14,158 nt of DNA. Origin: an uncultured Opitutales bacterium (GTDB taxonomy: Bacteria > Verrucomicrobiota > Verrucomicrobiia > Opitutales > Intestinicryptomonadaceae). Below, one piece after another: positions 1 to 5,917 of this stretch. The stretch is taken from NCBI GenBank assembly GCA_900552245.1, contig URYY01000046.1:1-14158 (forward strand). The letters are read 5' to 3'. Within the stretch, counting starts at the first letter, position 1. Each line of letters opens with the position of its first letter. Under the pieces are notes generated by a model that was not told the DNA's origin, did not search any database, and saw only the letters and a list, made by a program, of their open reading frames with translations. Both the position numbers and the translations under genes were made by a program.

Positions 1-331
1 CCCTAGGGGGCAATTAGTAAATGAATCAATAACTTTAATCTTTACAAAAAACCAACAATATCTAGAGCATCTACCGCCGGTTATACACTGACTCTTTGAA
101 ATAGGTTTATTTAAATTTTGAGTAAAAATTTTTCAAAACGGAGAATATTCTATTTCAAACCGACTTTTCGAGCATTAAAAAAATAACCCTGTTCTGAAAG
201 TACTTGTCCCATGGTGAAAATTTCGCCACATTTCTAGGCAATCTGATATAAGTTTACGAACTTCAGCACGTATCTTAGCTTTTAATATTCTCCCAAATAA
301 AAATAACTAAAGCACAATCAAAGTATAGTTT
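1..331. other. AT-rich non-coding stretch, nothing recognised
   Basis: No open frame with a plausible start and coding character was found on either strand, and no tRNA-like or other RNA signature was recognised. The sequence is AT-rich with frequent stops in all frames. It separates the terminated minus-strand operon on its right from whatever lies to the left of the window. A short frame open from the left edge to about position 91 (plus) gives no recognisable protein, so I do not call a partial gene. Confidence 0.6.
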
Positions 332-360
332 AAAAAAAACGCGCGGAGAATTCCGCGCGC
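332..360 (-). terminator. Intrinsic terminator of the ndk-rsmG-kdsA-unknown operon
   Basis: An 8-bp GC stem (CGCGCGGA at 340-347 with TCCGCGCG at 352-359) closes a 4-base loop. Read on the minus strand it is followed by eight T residues (complement of 332-339). It sits 26 bases beyond the stop codon of the 554-residue protein gene, so it ends the minus-strand cluster. The stem and T-tract are seen directly; the function follows from standard intrinsic terminator structure. Confidence 0.92.
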
Positions 361-385
361 TCAAAAGTTTATCAGAAAAAATAAG

Positions 386-2050
386 CTACTCCTTACTTTC
401 GCTCAAATCTGTAGCCTCAGACTTTTCCTCTACAAAAGCCTTCCCCTCGGCCTCGTTTGCCTCTTGCTGTTCGTCGGGCTGCTGTGCCGAATCTTCGCGC
501 TTCTGCTGCACTATCGGCTCATCGGCCTCGCCCAATTCAATGGACTCGGCGTCGCTTGCAGCCGTATTTGTATTCTTGCCCTTTGGCTTCGGCATTCTAG
601 GATTTGCCTGCAGAGAGCCGTCTGCGTATTCAACCACATAGCCCTCGGAAATTAGCCACAAAAGCTCATTTGAAATTTCCTTTAGCTGGCCTGTTATCTC
701 GGGGCTTAGCTCCTCCGTAACTTCGACATTTACCGGAGCAGATACGGCCTCTCCCTCGGCATCTTTCTTATGCTCCTCCGCAAGTGGAGCAGCCTTTGAA
801 AGCCCCTTTGGCGCAGGCAAATTCAAATATAAATAGGGCATTAGCGAGGCCTTAACACCGGAATTTGCCGTTATGTAATCAAAGATTTTCTGCGGCATAT
901 CGGAAAGCGACTCGCCCTCAAGCAAGAACTTGCGCTTTACCGCGCATACGAAGGCAAAGCCCTTTGAACCTCGCTTGTAAATAGTAAAGCCCGCCCTGCG
1001 CAAACGACCGCGAAGATTATTTGCCGTAACTATTGGAAAGTGCTTTTGCTTGTTCCAAATAACTTCTATATTCCTGCGTATGCGCGAGGAAAATGGCATC
1101 TTTGAAACGTCCGCACCATGCATTCTGACCTGCTCGTAGGTCTTTACCAACTCCGAACCCTTCTGCTCCAAAATGTAGGCAAAAGCGGCCTCTTTGGAAT
1201 CGAAGACTTGCTCGGAATCCTTGAGCTTATAAGCGTCGCGGAGCTTCATCTGCTCCTTCCACTTATTTACGCTCTCCTCATCGCGAACAGTCTCTATAGT
1301 TGAAAGGAACTTCTCGTATGGCATATTGGGATACTTCTGAGCGTGGTACTCGCGCACATATTCCCCATATTTGTGCCAATTTGGAGCCCCGAGCAAATCT
1401 CCCGAAAGCGAACATTTGTTTACAAATTGGAAGTTCCCCTTTGGCGCCTCAACTTCCACTTGGATTTTGTCAAACATTGCCTCCAAAGCCTGTTCAAGCG
1501 CAAACCTCTTTGCCTCCTCTTCGGTCTCGAATGGAATGTTTGCAGGCTGGGCGCAGTAAAGTGGCTTTACGCTGCCGTCAGCATCAGGCAGATTCTTTGC
1601 AAGAATAATGAAGCGCTCGGATTTTTCCAATATAAGCTCGGCTATGTCAAAGAGCTGGTAAGTGCGCTTCAAATGCTTCATAACATCGGCAAGCTTTGCA
1701 AATGGAGCATCTTCAGGATAAAACAGAACCTCCATCGTCGGCACGAAAGGCGGCTTCTGCTCCTTTTTAAATTTTGAAGGCTTAAAATTCTTATCCGACT
1801 TCTTGAAATCACGCTTGCCATCTCTGCGCTTTTCAAACTTCTTATCAGAGGACTTGAATTTCTTAAATTCAGCCGAATCTCCGCGGCCATCGCGCCTTTT
1901 AAAGTCTGCGTCCGGCCTCTTTTTAAAGGAGCGCGGCTCTTCAAATTTTGAAGTGTTGGAGCTTGGCGACCAAGCCGTGGAAAATTCCAAATTTTCCAAG
2001 TCGCTCAGGTCTACTTGCTGATTTTCTGATGTTTTCTTATCGTCGGACAT
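386..2050 (-). CDS. Conserved-looking protein of unknown function with basic low-complexity head and acidic tail
   Basis: I do not recognise a named family. The 554-residue product has three visible parts. Residues about 38-98 are a lysine/arginine-rich, phenylalanine-spaced low-complexity tract (repeated F-K-K, F-K-R and K-F-E/K units), probably disordered and nucleic-acid binding. Residues about 105-412 look folded, with mixed helix and strand, and include the basic segment NNLRGRLRRAGFTIYKRGSK (344-363) followed by an aromatic strand and VKRKF. Residues about 445-490 form a helix plus strand (LLWLISEGYVVEYADG) that resembles a small winged-helix module. The last 60 residues are strongly acidic and Q/E/S-rich. 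There is no signal peptide or membrane segment, so it is probably cytoplasmic. It is the last gene of the ndk-rsmG-kdsA cluster, 83 bases after kdsA, and is followed by a strong terminator. The start is the ATG at 2048-2050; no clear Shine-Dalgarno is visible. An RNA- or ribosome-associated role is my inference from charge pattern and neighbours only. Confidence 0.85.
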   Translation of the reverse strand: MSDDKKTSENQQVDLSDLENLEFSTAWSPSSNTSKFEEPRSFKKRPDADFKRRDGRGDSAEFKKFKSSDKKFEKRRDGKRDFKKSDKNFKPSKFKKEQKPPFVPTMEVLFYPEDAPFAKLADVMKHLKRTYQLFDIAELILEKSERFIILAKNLPDADGSVKPLYCAQPANIPFETEEEAKRFALEQALEAMFDKIQVEVEAPKGNFQFVNKCSLSGDLLGAPNWHKYGEYVREYHAQKYPNMPYEKFLSTIETVRDEESVNKWKEQMKLRDAYKLKDSEQVFDSKEAAFAYILEQKGSELVKTYEQVRMHGADVSKMPFSSRIRRNIEVIWNKQKHFPIVTANNLRGRLRRAGFTIYKRGSKGFAFVCAVKRKFLLEGESLSDMPQKIFDYITANSGVKASLMPYLYLNLPAPKGLSKAAPLAEEHKKDAEGEAVSAPVNVEVTEELSPEITGQLKEISNELLWLISEGYVVEYADGSLQANPRMPKPKGKNTNTAASDAESIELGEADEPIVQQKREDSAQQPDEQQEANEAEGKAFVEEKSEATDLSESKE

Positions 2051-2133
2051 ATTGTTTTTTTTATTTTGCCCATCGCAATATTTAGATGAGGCAATTCAAT
2101 TGAAGTAAAATTTCGCCTATTTTGGAGGTTTTT

Positions 2134-2931
2134 CTAACTTAAGCAAGCATTTCTTATTTTCAAACAAGAATCAATGAGCCAATTTAGCTTCTCCAAGGGC
2201 AGCTGGGTTGCCGCGTCTGAAATCGCTTTGTCGGGATTTGGATGTGTCTCTATAAATAGGCCGTCCGCACCGGCAGCTATGGCAGCCCTTGCTAATAGCG
2301 CCACGTATTTGCGCTCTCCGGAGCTCACTCCCGCTCCCGCCCCGGGAAGTTGCACCGAATGCGTGGCGTCAAATATTACGGGCGTGTTATTTTCTCGCAT
2401 TATGGCAAAGCTTCGCATATCAACTACCAAATTTTGATATCCAAAACTGGAACCCCTCTCGGTCTGCCAAATTTCAGCAGCGCCGGATTCCCTCAGCTTT
2501 GCCACTACGTATTTCATCTCGTATGGCGACAAAAACTGGCCCTTCTTTACATTTACAAGCCTTCCCGTTTTAGCCGCCGCCACCAACAGATCCGTCTGCC
2601 TACACAAAAAGGCCGGTATTTGCAAAGCATCGCAAACTTCTCCAACCGATTTGCACTGCGCGGATTCGTGAACGTCGGTTATAACTCTTAAGCCAAATTC
2701 GCGCCTTACAGCGTCAAGTATTTTCAAACCTTCCTCAAGCCCCGTTCCGCGCGGACTCTTTACGGAGGTTCTATTTGCCTTGTCAAAAGAGCCCTTAAAT
2801 AAAACCGTTAGTTCCCCGGCTCTATCTCTTGCCATTTTTGCGACAACTTCCGCAACTCTGAAACTTAAGTCTCTGCTCTCAAGGCTGCACGGCCCTGCTA
2901 TCACGAGTAATTTTGATCTGTCGTATATCAT
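2134..2931 (-). CDS. kdsA: 3-deoxy-8-phosphooctulonate synthase (Kdo-8-phosphate synthase), metal-dependent type
   Basis: Condenses phosphoenolpyruvate with arabinose-5-phosphate to give Kdo-8-phosphate, the committed step toward the Kdo of lipopolysaccharide; cytoplasmic TIM barrel. The 265 residues cover the whole family: IAGPCSLES near the N terminus, FKGSFDKANRTS (45-56), GLEEGLK, ITDVHES (84-90), FLCRQTDLL (108-116), NVKKGQF (127-133), TERGSSFGYQNLVVD (157-171), and the C-terminal THSVQLPG and ETHPNPDKA. Cys15, His191, Glu228 and Asp239 match the four metal ligands of the Aquifex-type enzyme, where the E. coli-type enzyme has Asn in place of the Cys. This marks it as the metal-dependent class. 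The ATG (2929-2931) overlaps the TGA of rsmG (2928-2930), indicating translational coupling. Presence of kdsA implies an LPS-bearing outer membrane. Confidence 0.97.
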   Translation of the reverse strand: MIYDRSKLLVIAGPCSLESRDLSFRVAEVVAKMARDRAGELTVLFKGSFDKANRTSVKSPRGTGLEEGLKILDAVRREFGLRVITDVHESAQCKSVGEVCDALQIPAFLCRQTDLLVAAAKTGRLVNVKKGQFLSPYEMKYVVAKLRESGAAEIWQTERGSSFGYQNLVVDMRSFAIMRENNTPVIFDATHSVQLPGAGAGVSSGERKYVALLARAAIAAGADGLFIETHPNPDKAISDAATQLPLEKLNWLIDSCLKIRNACLS

Positions 2932-3599
2932 CTTCTCACAAATTTATCGGCTCTTGTCTTATTCTTTGGATAGGTAAAATGCAATAATCTCTTGCCGACG
3001 TAACTTTCATCTTCAAAAAATTCGTCTAGCTTTAACTGCTTATCCGGCAAAATTCCCCTCTTTGCAAGCTCTTCTTCAAGCTCGCCACCCTTAAAATATA
3101 TAACCCCGTTTGCAAGAGTTCCGCGCTTTCCCGGCCTCAGAGATTTTTTTACAAAATTAAAAAACATTGGAAGTGCGCACACGCTCCTGCCGACGGCGTA
3201 GTCGAAAGTTTCCTTTATTTCCTCAACTCTGCCTTTTTTAGCGATGGCATTTTTTAAATCTAGCTTCTCTATTATGGACGAAATTGCATCTATTTTTTTT
3301 CCGACACCGTCAAGCATCCACACCTGAGCCTGTGGCCAGGCTATCGCCATGACTATGCCGGGCAAGCCCCCGCCAGTTCCCACATCAACAATCTTGGCCC
3401 CATTGTCGGGGGTGAAAAACTTTGAAATTGAAAGGCAAAAAACGACATGCCTATAAGCTATGTCGTCCTCGTCTTTTCTAGATATCAAATTCACTTTTGC
3501 GTTAGTTTCCTTCAAAAGCTCTGCAAAATACAACAGCTTTTCTTTAGTAGCTTCGCTCAGCTCCGGAAATTTAAAAAAAATCTCTTCCCTAGTGCGCAC
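2928..3599 (-). CDS. rsmG: 16S rRNA (guanine-527-N7) methyltransferase
   Basis: RsmG (GidB) uses S-adenosylmethionine to methylate N7 of G527 in the 530 loop of 16S rRNA; its loss is known to give low-level streptomycin resistance in several bacteria. The 223-residue product has the N-terminal VNLISRKDEDDIAYRH segment (36-51), the SAM-binding motif IVDVGTGGGLPGI (70-82), LDGVGKKIDAI (96-106) and the VGRSV strand (136-140). The C-terminal NGVIYFKGGELEEEL (164-178) resembles Bacteroidota/PVC-type RsmG more than the proteobacterial form. The only start fitting the family length is GTG at 3597-3599, eight bases after the ndk stop, with no obvious Shine-Dalgarno. It overlaps kdsA by four bases at its 3' end. 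Confidence 0.95.
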   Translation of the reverse strand: MRTREEIFFKFPELSEATKEKLLYFAELLKETNAKVNLISRKDEDDIAYRHVVFCLSISKFFTPDNGAKIVDVGTGGGLPGIVMAIAWPQAQVWMLDGVGKKIDAISSIIEKLDLKNAIAKKGRVEEIKETFDYAVGRSVCALPMFFNFVKKSLRPGKRGTLANGVIYFKGGELEEELAKRGILPDKQLKLDEFFEDESYVGKRLLHFTYPKNKTRADKFVRR

Positions 3600-3607
3600 T
3601 TTAAAAA

Positions 3608-4024
3608 CTATGCAAAAATTTCGCTCTTGGAAAAAAAGTTTGCAATCTCCCTCTCAGCCGATTCCGCGCTATCGGAAGCATGGGCTATATTCTCGCGCAT
3701 ATTTGTGCCGTAATCGCCGCGTATAGTGCCCTTCGGAGCTTTGGTGGAATCTGTGGGCCCAAGCATTTCGCGCGCTTTTGAAATTGCGTTTTCACCCTCT
3801 AATATGCAAACCAATACGTTGGAGCGCATCATAAAATCCAATATCGGCGGAAAGTATGGCTTGTCGGCCAAGTGGGCGTAGTGGCGCGTGAGTATATCCC
3901 TATCCAAGCGCATCATTTTGCAGGCAATTAGATTGAAGCCGTTTTTTAGAAATCTGTCTAATACAAGGCCTTCAAGTTTTTTTTCCATACAATCGGGCTT
4001 TAATATGATTAGGGTTCTCTCCAT
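3608..4024 (-). CDS. ndk: Nucleoside diphosphate kinase
   Basis: Transfers the gamma-phosphate of ATP to other nucleoside diphosphates through a phosphohistidine, balancing NTP and dNTP pools. The 138-residue length is normal for bacteria. It begins ERTLIILKPD (family TL.IIKPD), carries the GPTDSTKAPKGTIRGDYG nucleotide-binding segment (89-106), and the active-site motif NIAHASDS with the catalytic His115; many relatives have HGSDS here, so Ala replaces Gly. The start is the ATG at 4022-4024. It is the first gene of the minus-strand ndk-rsmG-kdsA cluster, so the promoter should lie in the 347-bp gap upstream. Confidence 0.97.
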   Translation of the reverse strand: MERTLIILKPDCMEKKLEGLVLDRFLKNGFNLIACKMMRLDRDILTRHYAHLADKPYFPPILDFMMRSNVLVCILEGENAISKAREMLGPTDSTKAPKGTIRGDYGTNMRENIAHASDSAESAEREIANFFSKSEIFA

Positions 4025-4371
4025 AAATAAAAAATTTGAATTTTGCTAATATAACAATCAATATTTTTAAATTCACAAAATTTTCAAGCAAATAAAAGCT
4101 CGCGGCGCCATTATTTAAAATTTCGCTTTTCCAGATTTGTCAATAAGCTGACAACAATTTGTACAGAGCCTAACAAAAACTTAACAATAAACTCGCCGCT
4201 ATCTAACAATGCTAATACTTGTAAAACTTTCTTTAGAAAGTATTGACATAAGCTAGATTTCTTAGAGTTTAATTTCTAATTACTTGCAGACTTATTCACA
4301 TATTGTCAGTCAATATTATATATCTAAGAGAATTTTAAATCTTTTATAAATATAATATCTAAGCTATTCAA
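4025..4371. other. AT-rich intergenic region upstream of ndk and downstream of zupT
   Basis: No gene is visible. The stretch should hold the ndk-operon promoter near its left end and the 3' end of the zupT transcript at its right end, yet no GC-rich terminator follows zupT. It contains an inverted repeat TTGTCA-6-TGACAA (4137-4154), a second ACTTTCT-TT-AGAAAGT (4226-4241) and a third ATATTG-5-CAATAT near 4297-4313. All are AT-rich and short, and their significance is uncertain. Confidence 0.5.
4048..4078 (-). promoter_or_regulatory. Candidate sigma-70-type promoter for the ndk operon
   Basis: On the minus strand TTGTGA (complement of 4073-4078) is followed after 19 bases by TATATT (complement of 4048-4053), which is preceded by TGT and so forms an extended -10 (TGTTATATT). 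It would start transcription about 15-18 bases before the ndk ATG. The spacer is longer than ideal and the background is AT-rich, so this is only a candidate. Confidence 0.35.
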
Positions 4372-5163
4372 CTATGCCAACAAGACCAAGGACAGAGCCA
4401 TCAGGGCCATTCCAAGTACAAAGCCTATAATAGTCTCGTGTCCGTTTTCGTACTCCTTTGCCGTTGGCAGAAGTTCATCTATTGCCAGATACACCATAAC
4501 TCCGGCTGTCATTGAAAGCATAGTGGCTACTGCGTATTCCGGTATTATTAGCTTAATTATGAAAAATCCCACAACTGCTCCGACTGGTTCGGCCATACCG
4601 GATATTAAAGACCATAAGATTGCCTTCTTTCTGCTTCCTGAAGCCTTGTAAATTGGCAGGGCTACGGATATTCCCTCGGGTATATTGTGAAGCGCTATTG
4701 CAACAGCTATTGGAAGTCCGAATTTTATGCTTTGCATGCTCGATACAAATACTGAGAGCCCTTCCGGAAAATTGTGTATTGAAATTGCCACAGCCGAAAA
4801 TAGACCCACTCTGCGTATCAAACTCCTCTTTTCTCTATCGGAGTCTTTTGAAAGATCTTTGCTTTCTACGTGTTCGGGAAATAGTATGTCGATTAACCCG
4901 CTTATTAAGACTCCGGCAAAAAATAGCGCTGTAGTTAACATCATTGCGCTTTTGTCACTCATTTTTACATCTAGGACATCCCTTGCCGATGGCAAGACCT
5001 CCATAAAAGAGACGTAAATCATAACTCCGGCGGAGAAACTCAAACCCAGCGAAAGTATCTTGAATGATTTCTTTGTTATGAAAAATGTTATGCAACCTCC
5101 TAAGAGTGTTGTAAGACCCGCTAAAAGCGAAAGTAATAGTGCGTAAAAAACTTGCTGAGTCAT
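4372..5163 (-). CDS. zupT: ZIP-family divalent metal importer (ZupT-like)
   Basis: Inner-membrane permease for uptake of zinc and possibly iron or manganese into the cytoplasm. The 263 residues are close to E. coli ZupT (257) and show eight hydrophobic segments. The family metal-site signatures are intact: SIHNFPEGLSV with His130, Asn131 and Glu134 in TM4, ALHNIPEGISV with His159, Asn160 and Glu163 in TM5, and SGMAEPVGA with Glu192. A short charged loop (about 97-117) lies between TM3 and TM4, without the His-rich run seen in many eukaryotic ZIPs. The start is the ATG at 5161-5163. The gene stands alone, 367 bp from rpsU, with a long AT-rich leader containing a terminator-like hairpin, so control by transcription attenuation is possible. 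The exact metal cannot be read from sequence. Confidence 0.93.
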   Translation of the reverse strand: MTQQVFYALLLSLLAGLTTLLGGCITFFITKKSFKILSLGLSFSAGVMIYVSFMEVLPSARDVLDVKMSDKSAMMLTTALFFAGVLISGLIDILFPEHVESKDLSKDSDREKRSLIRRVGLFSAVAISIHNFPEGLSVFVSSMQSIKFGLPIAVAIALHNIPEGISVALPIYKASGSRKKAILWSLISGMAEPVGAVVGFFIIKLIIPEYAVATMLSMTAGVMVYLAIDELLPTAKEYENGHETIIGFVLGMALMALSLVLLA

Positions 5164-5487
5164 AATTTGAAATGCCTTTTCAATTTTGTGGCAAAAATTG
5201 AAAAATAAAAGCCCAAGCTAGGGCAAGATTTATTTTTCATATTTTATGTTTTTAAATTTAGCGACAGCCGCAATATCATCAAGTTGCGCGTATTAAAAAT
5301 TTTTTCCTTAAATCTAAGTGGTAATGCAGAAAATTTGAAAATTTGGTATTTTCAATAAGTTAGATAAATCGCAATCAAGCTACCCGGCTAACCTTTGCTG
5401 AGACTTAGTAAAAAAATTTCTAGAATCGGGAAGTGTAGGTATAAGCTTTGGGGAAATATTGGGATTAGAGTTTAAGCTTGATATATA
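5164..5487. other. Long intergenic/leader region between rpsU and zupT
   Basis: No protein gene is visible. The stretch follows the rpsU terminator and leads into zupT, both on the minus strand. It is AT-rich except for a GC-richer island around 5370-5405, whose minus strand reads AGCAAAGGTTAGCCGGGTAG. Near zupT there are two hairpins, one terminator-like (5201-5224) and one AT-rich (5181-5200). I could not match it to TPP, cobalamin, c-di-GMP-I or yybP-ykoY riboswitch consensus by eye. No convincing zupT promoter could be fixed. Confidence 0.5.
5201..5224 (-). terminator. Terminator-like hairpin in the zupT leader (possible attenuator)
   Basis: On the minus strand GCCC-TAGCTT-GGGC is followed by TTTTATTTTT, about 37 bases before the zupT ATG. 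The stem is only 4 GC pairs, so it is weak. Its orientation and U-rich tail fit an attenuator in the transcript leading into zupT. A separate hairpin, CAATTTT (5181-5187) with AAAATTG (5194-5200), lies between it and the start codon. Confidence 0.35.
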
Positions 5488-5518
5488 AATAAAAAAAGCC
5501 TCCGCAGAAGGGAGGCTT
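5488..5518 (-). terminator. Intrinsic terminator of rpsU
   Basis: AAGCCTCC (5496-5503) pairs with GGAGGCTT (5511-5518) around a 7-base loop. Read on the minus strand the stem runs into a T-rich tract (complement of 5491-5497 and beyond). It begins 13 bases after the rpsU stop codon. Confidence 0.9.
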
Positions 5519-5530
5519 AAAATTTTAAAA

Positions 5531-5731
5531 TTAGCGATTTTCGTAGCGCTGTCTCAACATATTGTTGAAAGCTGCTATCTTGCGCTTGCGGCGTCTTACT
5601 TCGCAAGGCTTTTCAAAGTAACGCTTCTGGCGGACGTCGCGGATTATGCCCTCGCGGTCAATCTTCTTCTTGAGACGACGCAATGCTTTTTCCATAGCTT
5701 CACCCTTACGCATTCTAACTTCTACTGGCAT
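5531..5731 (-). CDS. rpsU: 30S ribosomal protein S21
   Basis: Small, very basic ribosomal protein that binds the 30S platform near the 3' end of 16S rRNA and helps initiation on mRNA. The 66 residues (71 in E. coli) show the family pattern: PVEVRMRKGEAMEKALRRLK at 2-21, then KKIDREGII, RDVRQKRYFEKP and the Arg/Lys-rich tail RRRKRKIAAFNN. The ATG at 5729-5731 is preceded by a good Shine-Dalgarno (AGGTGG in the minus-strand sequence, complement of about 5742-5747). The gene is divergent from pyrG, has its own terminator, and carries a terminator-like hairpin in its leader that may serve regulation. Confidence 0.97.
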   Translation of the reverse strand: MPVEVRMRKGEAMEKALRRLKKKIDREGIIRDVRQKRYFEKPCEVRRRKRKIAAFNNMLRQRYENR

Positions 5732-5764
5732 ACCTTTTCACCACCTTTCGCATTTTTATAAATT

Positions 5765-5792
5765 AAAAAACCCTTTCCAATTTTGGAAAAGG
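5765..5792 (-). terminator. Terminator-like hairpin in the rpsU leader
   Basis: On the minus strand a stem (CCTTTTCCAA against TTGGAAAGG, one bulged A at 5790) is followed directly by TTTTTT (complement of 5765-5770). It lies 34 bases upstream of the rpsU ATG, inside the expected transcript leader. No minus-strand gene lies upstream that it could terminate, since pyrG reads the other way. It may therefore act as a leader attenuator for rpsU. The structure is seen; the function is inferred. Confidence 0.45.
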
Positions 5793-5881
5793 AAGTTTAA
5801 ACTCTCACTTTTTTTAACCTAGGTCAAGCATTTTCAAAAAATAAAAAAATTTTGAGCAAAATTGAAGAAAGTTGTTGCCTT

Positions 5882-5917
5882 TATTCGGTTATTTGAGATG
5901 TAGATATTCCCCGAATA
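5882..5917 (+). promoter_or_regulatory. Long-range inverted repeat abutting the pyrG start codon
   Basis: TATTCGG (5882-5888) is complementary to CCGAATA (5911-5917), whose last base is the A of the pyrG ATG. The 22-base loop holds the weak Shine-Dalgarno-like GAGATG. If formed in the mRNA, the helix would bury the start codon edge. It may be chance. Confidence 0.3.

Noticed and set aside
1118..1777. Overlapping open frames of 60-144 codons on the plus strand opposite the 554-residue protein gene
   Set aside because: They mirror the codon pattern of the minus-strand gene, have no ribosome binding sites and give no recognisable protein.
4226..4241. ACTTTCT-TT-AGAAAGT hairpin as a zupT terminator
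   Set aside because: It is AT-rich with a 2-base loop, 130 bases beyond the zupT stop and has only a short T-tract on the minus strand.
5370..5410. Possible c-di-GMP-I, TPP, cobalamin or yybP-ykoY riboswitch upstream of zupT
   Set aside because: Fragments such as GCAAAGG, AGCCGGGTAG and CTGAGA recall parts of these consensus sequences, but the order and the other required helices are missing on both strands.
5872..5916. Upstream TTG start for pyrG
   Set aside because: It would add 15 residues without family similarity; ATG 5917 gives the standard N terminus.
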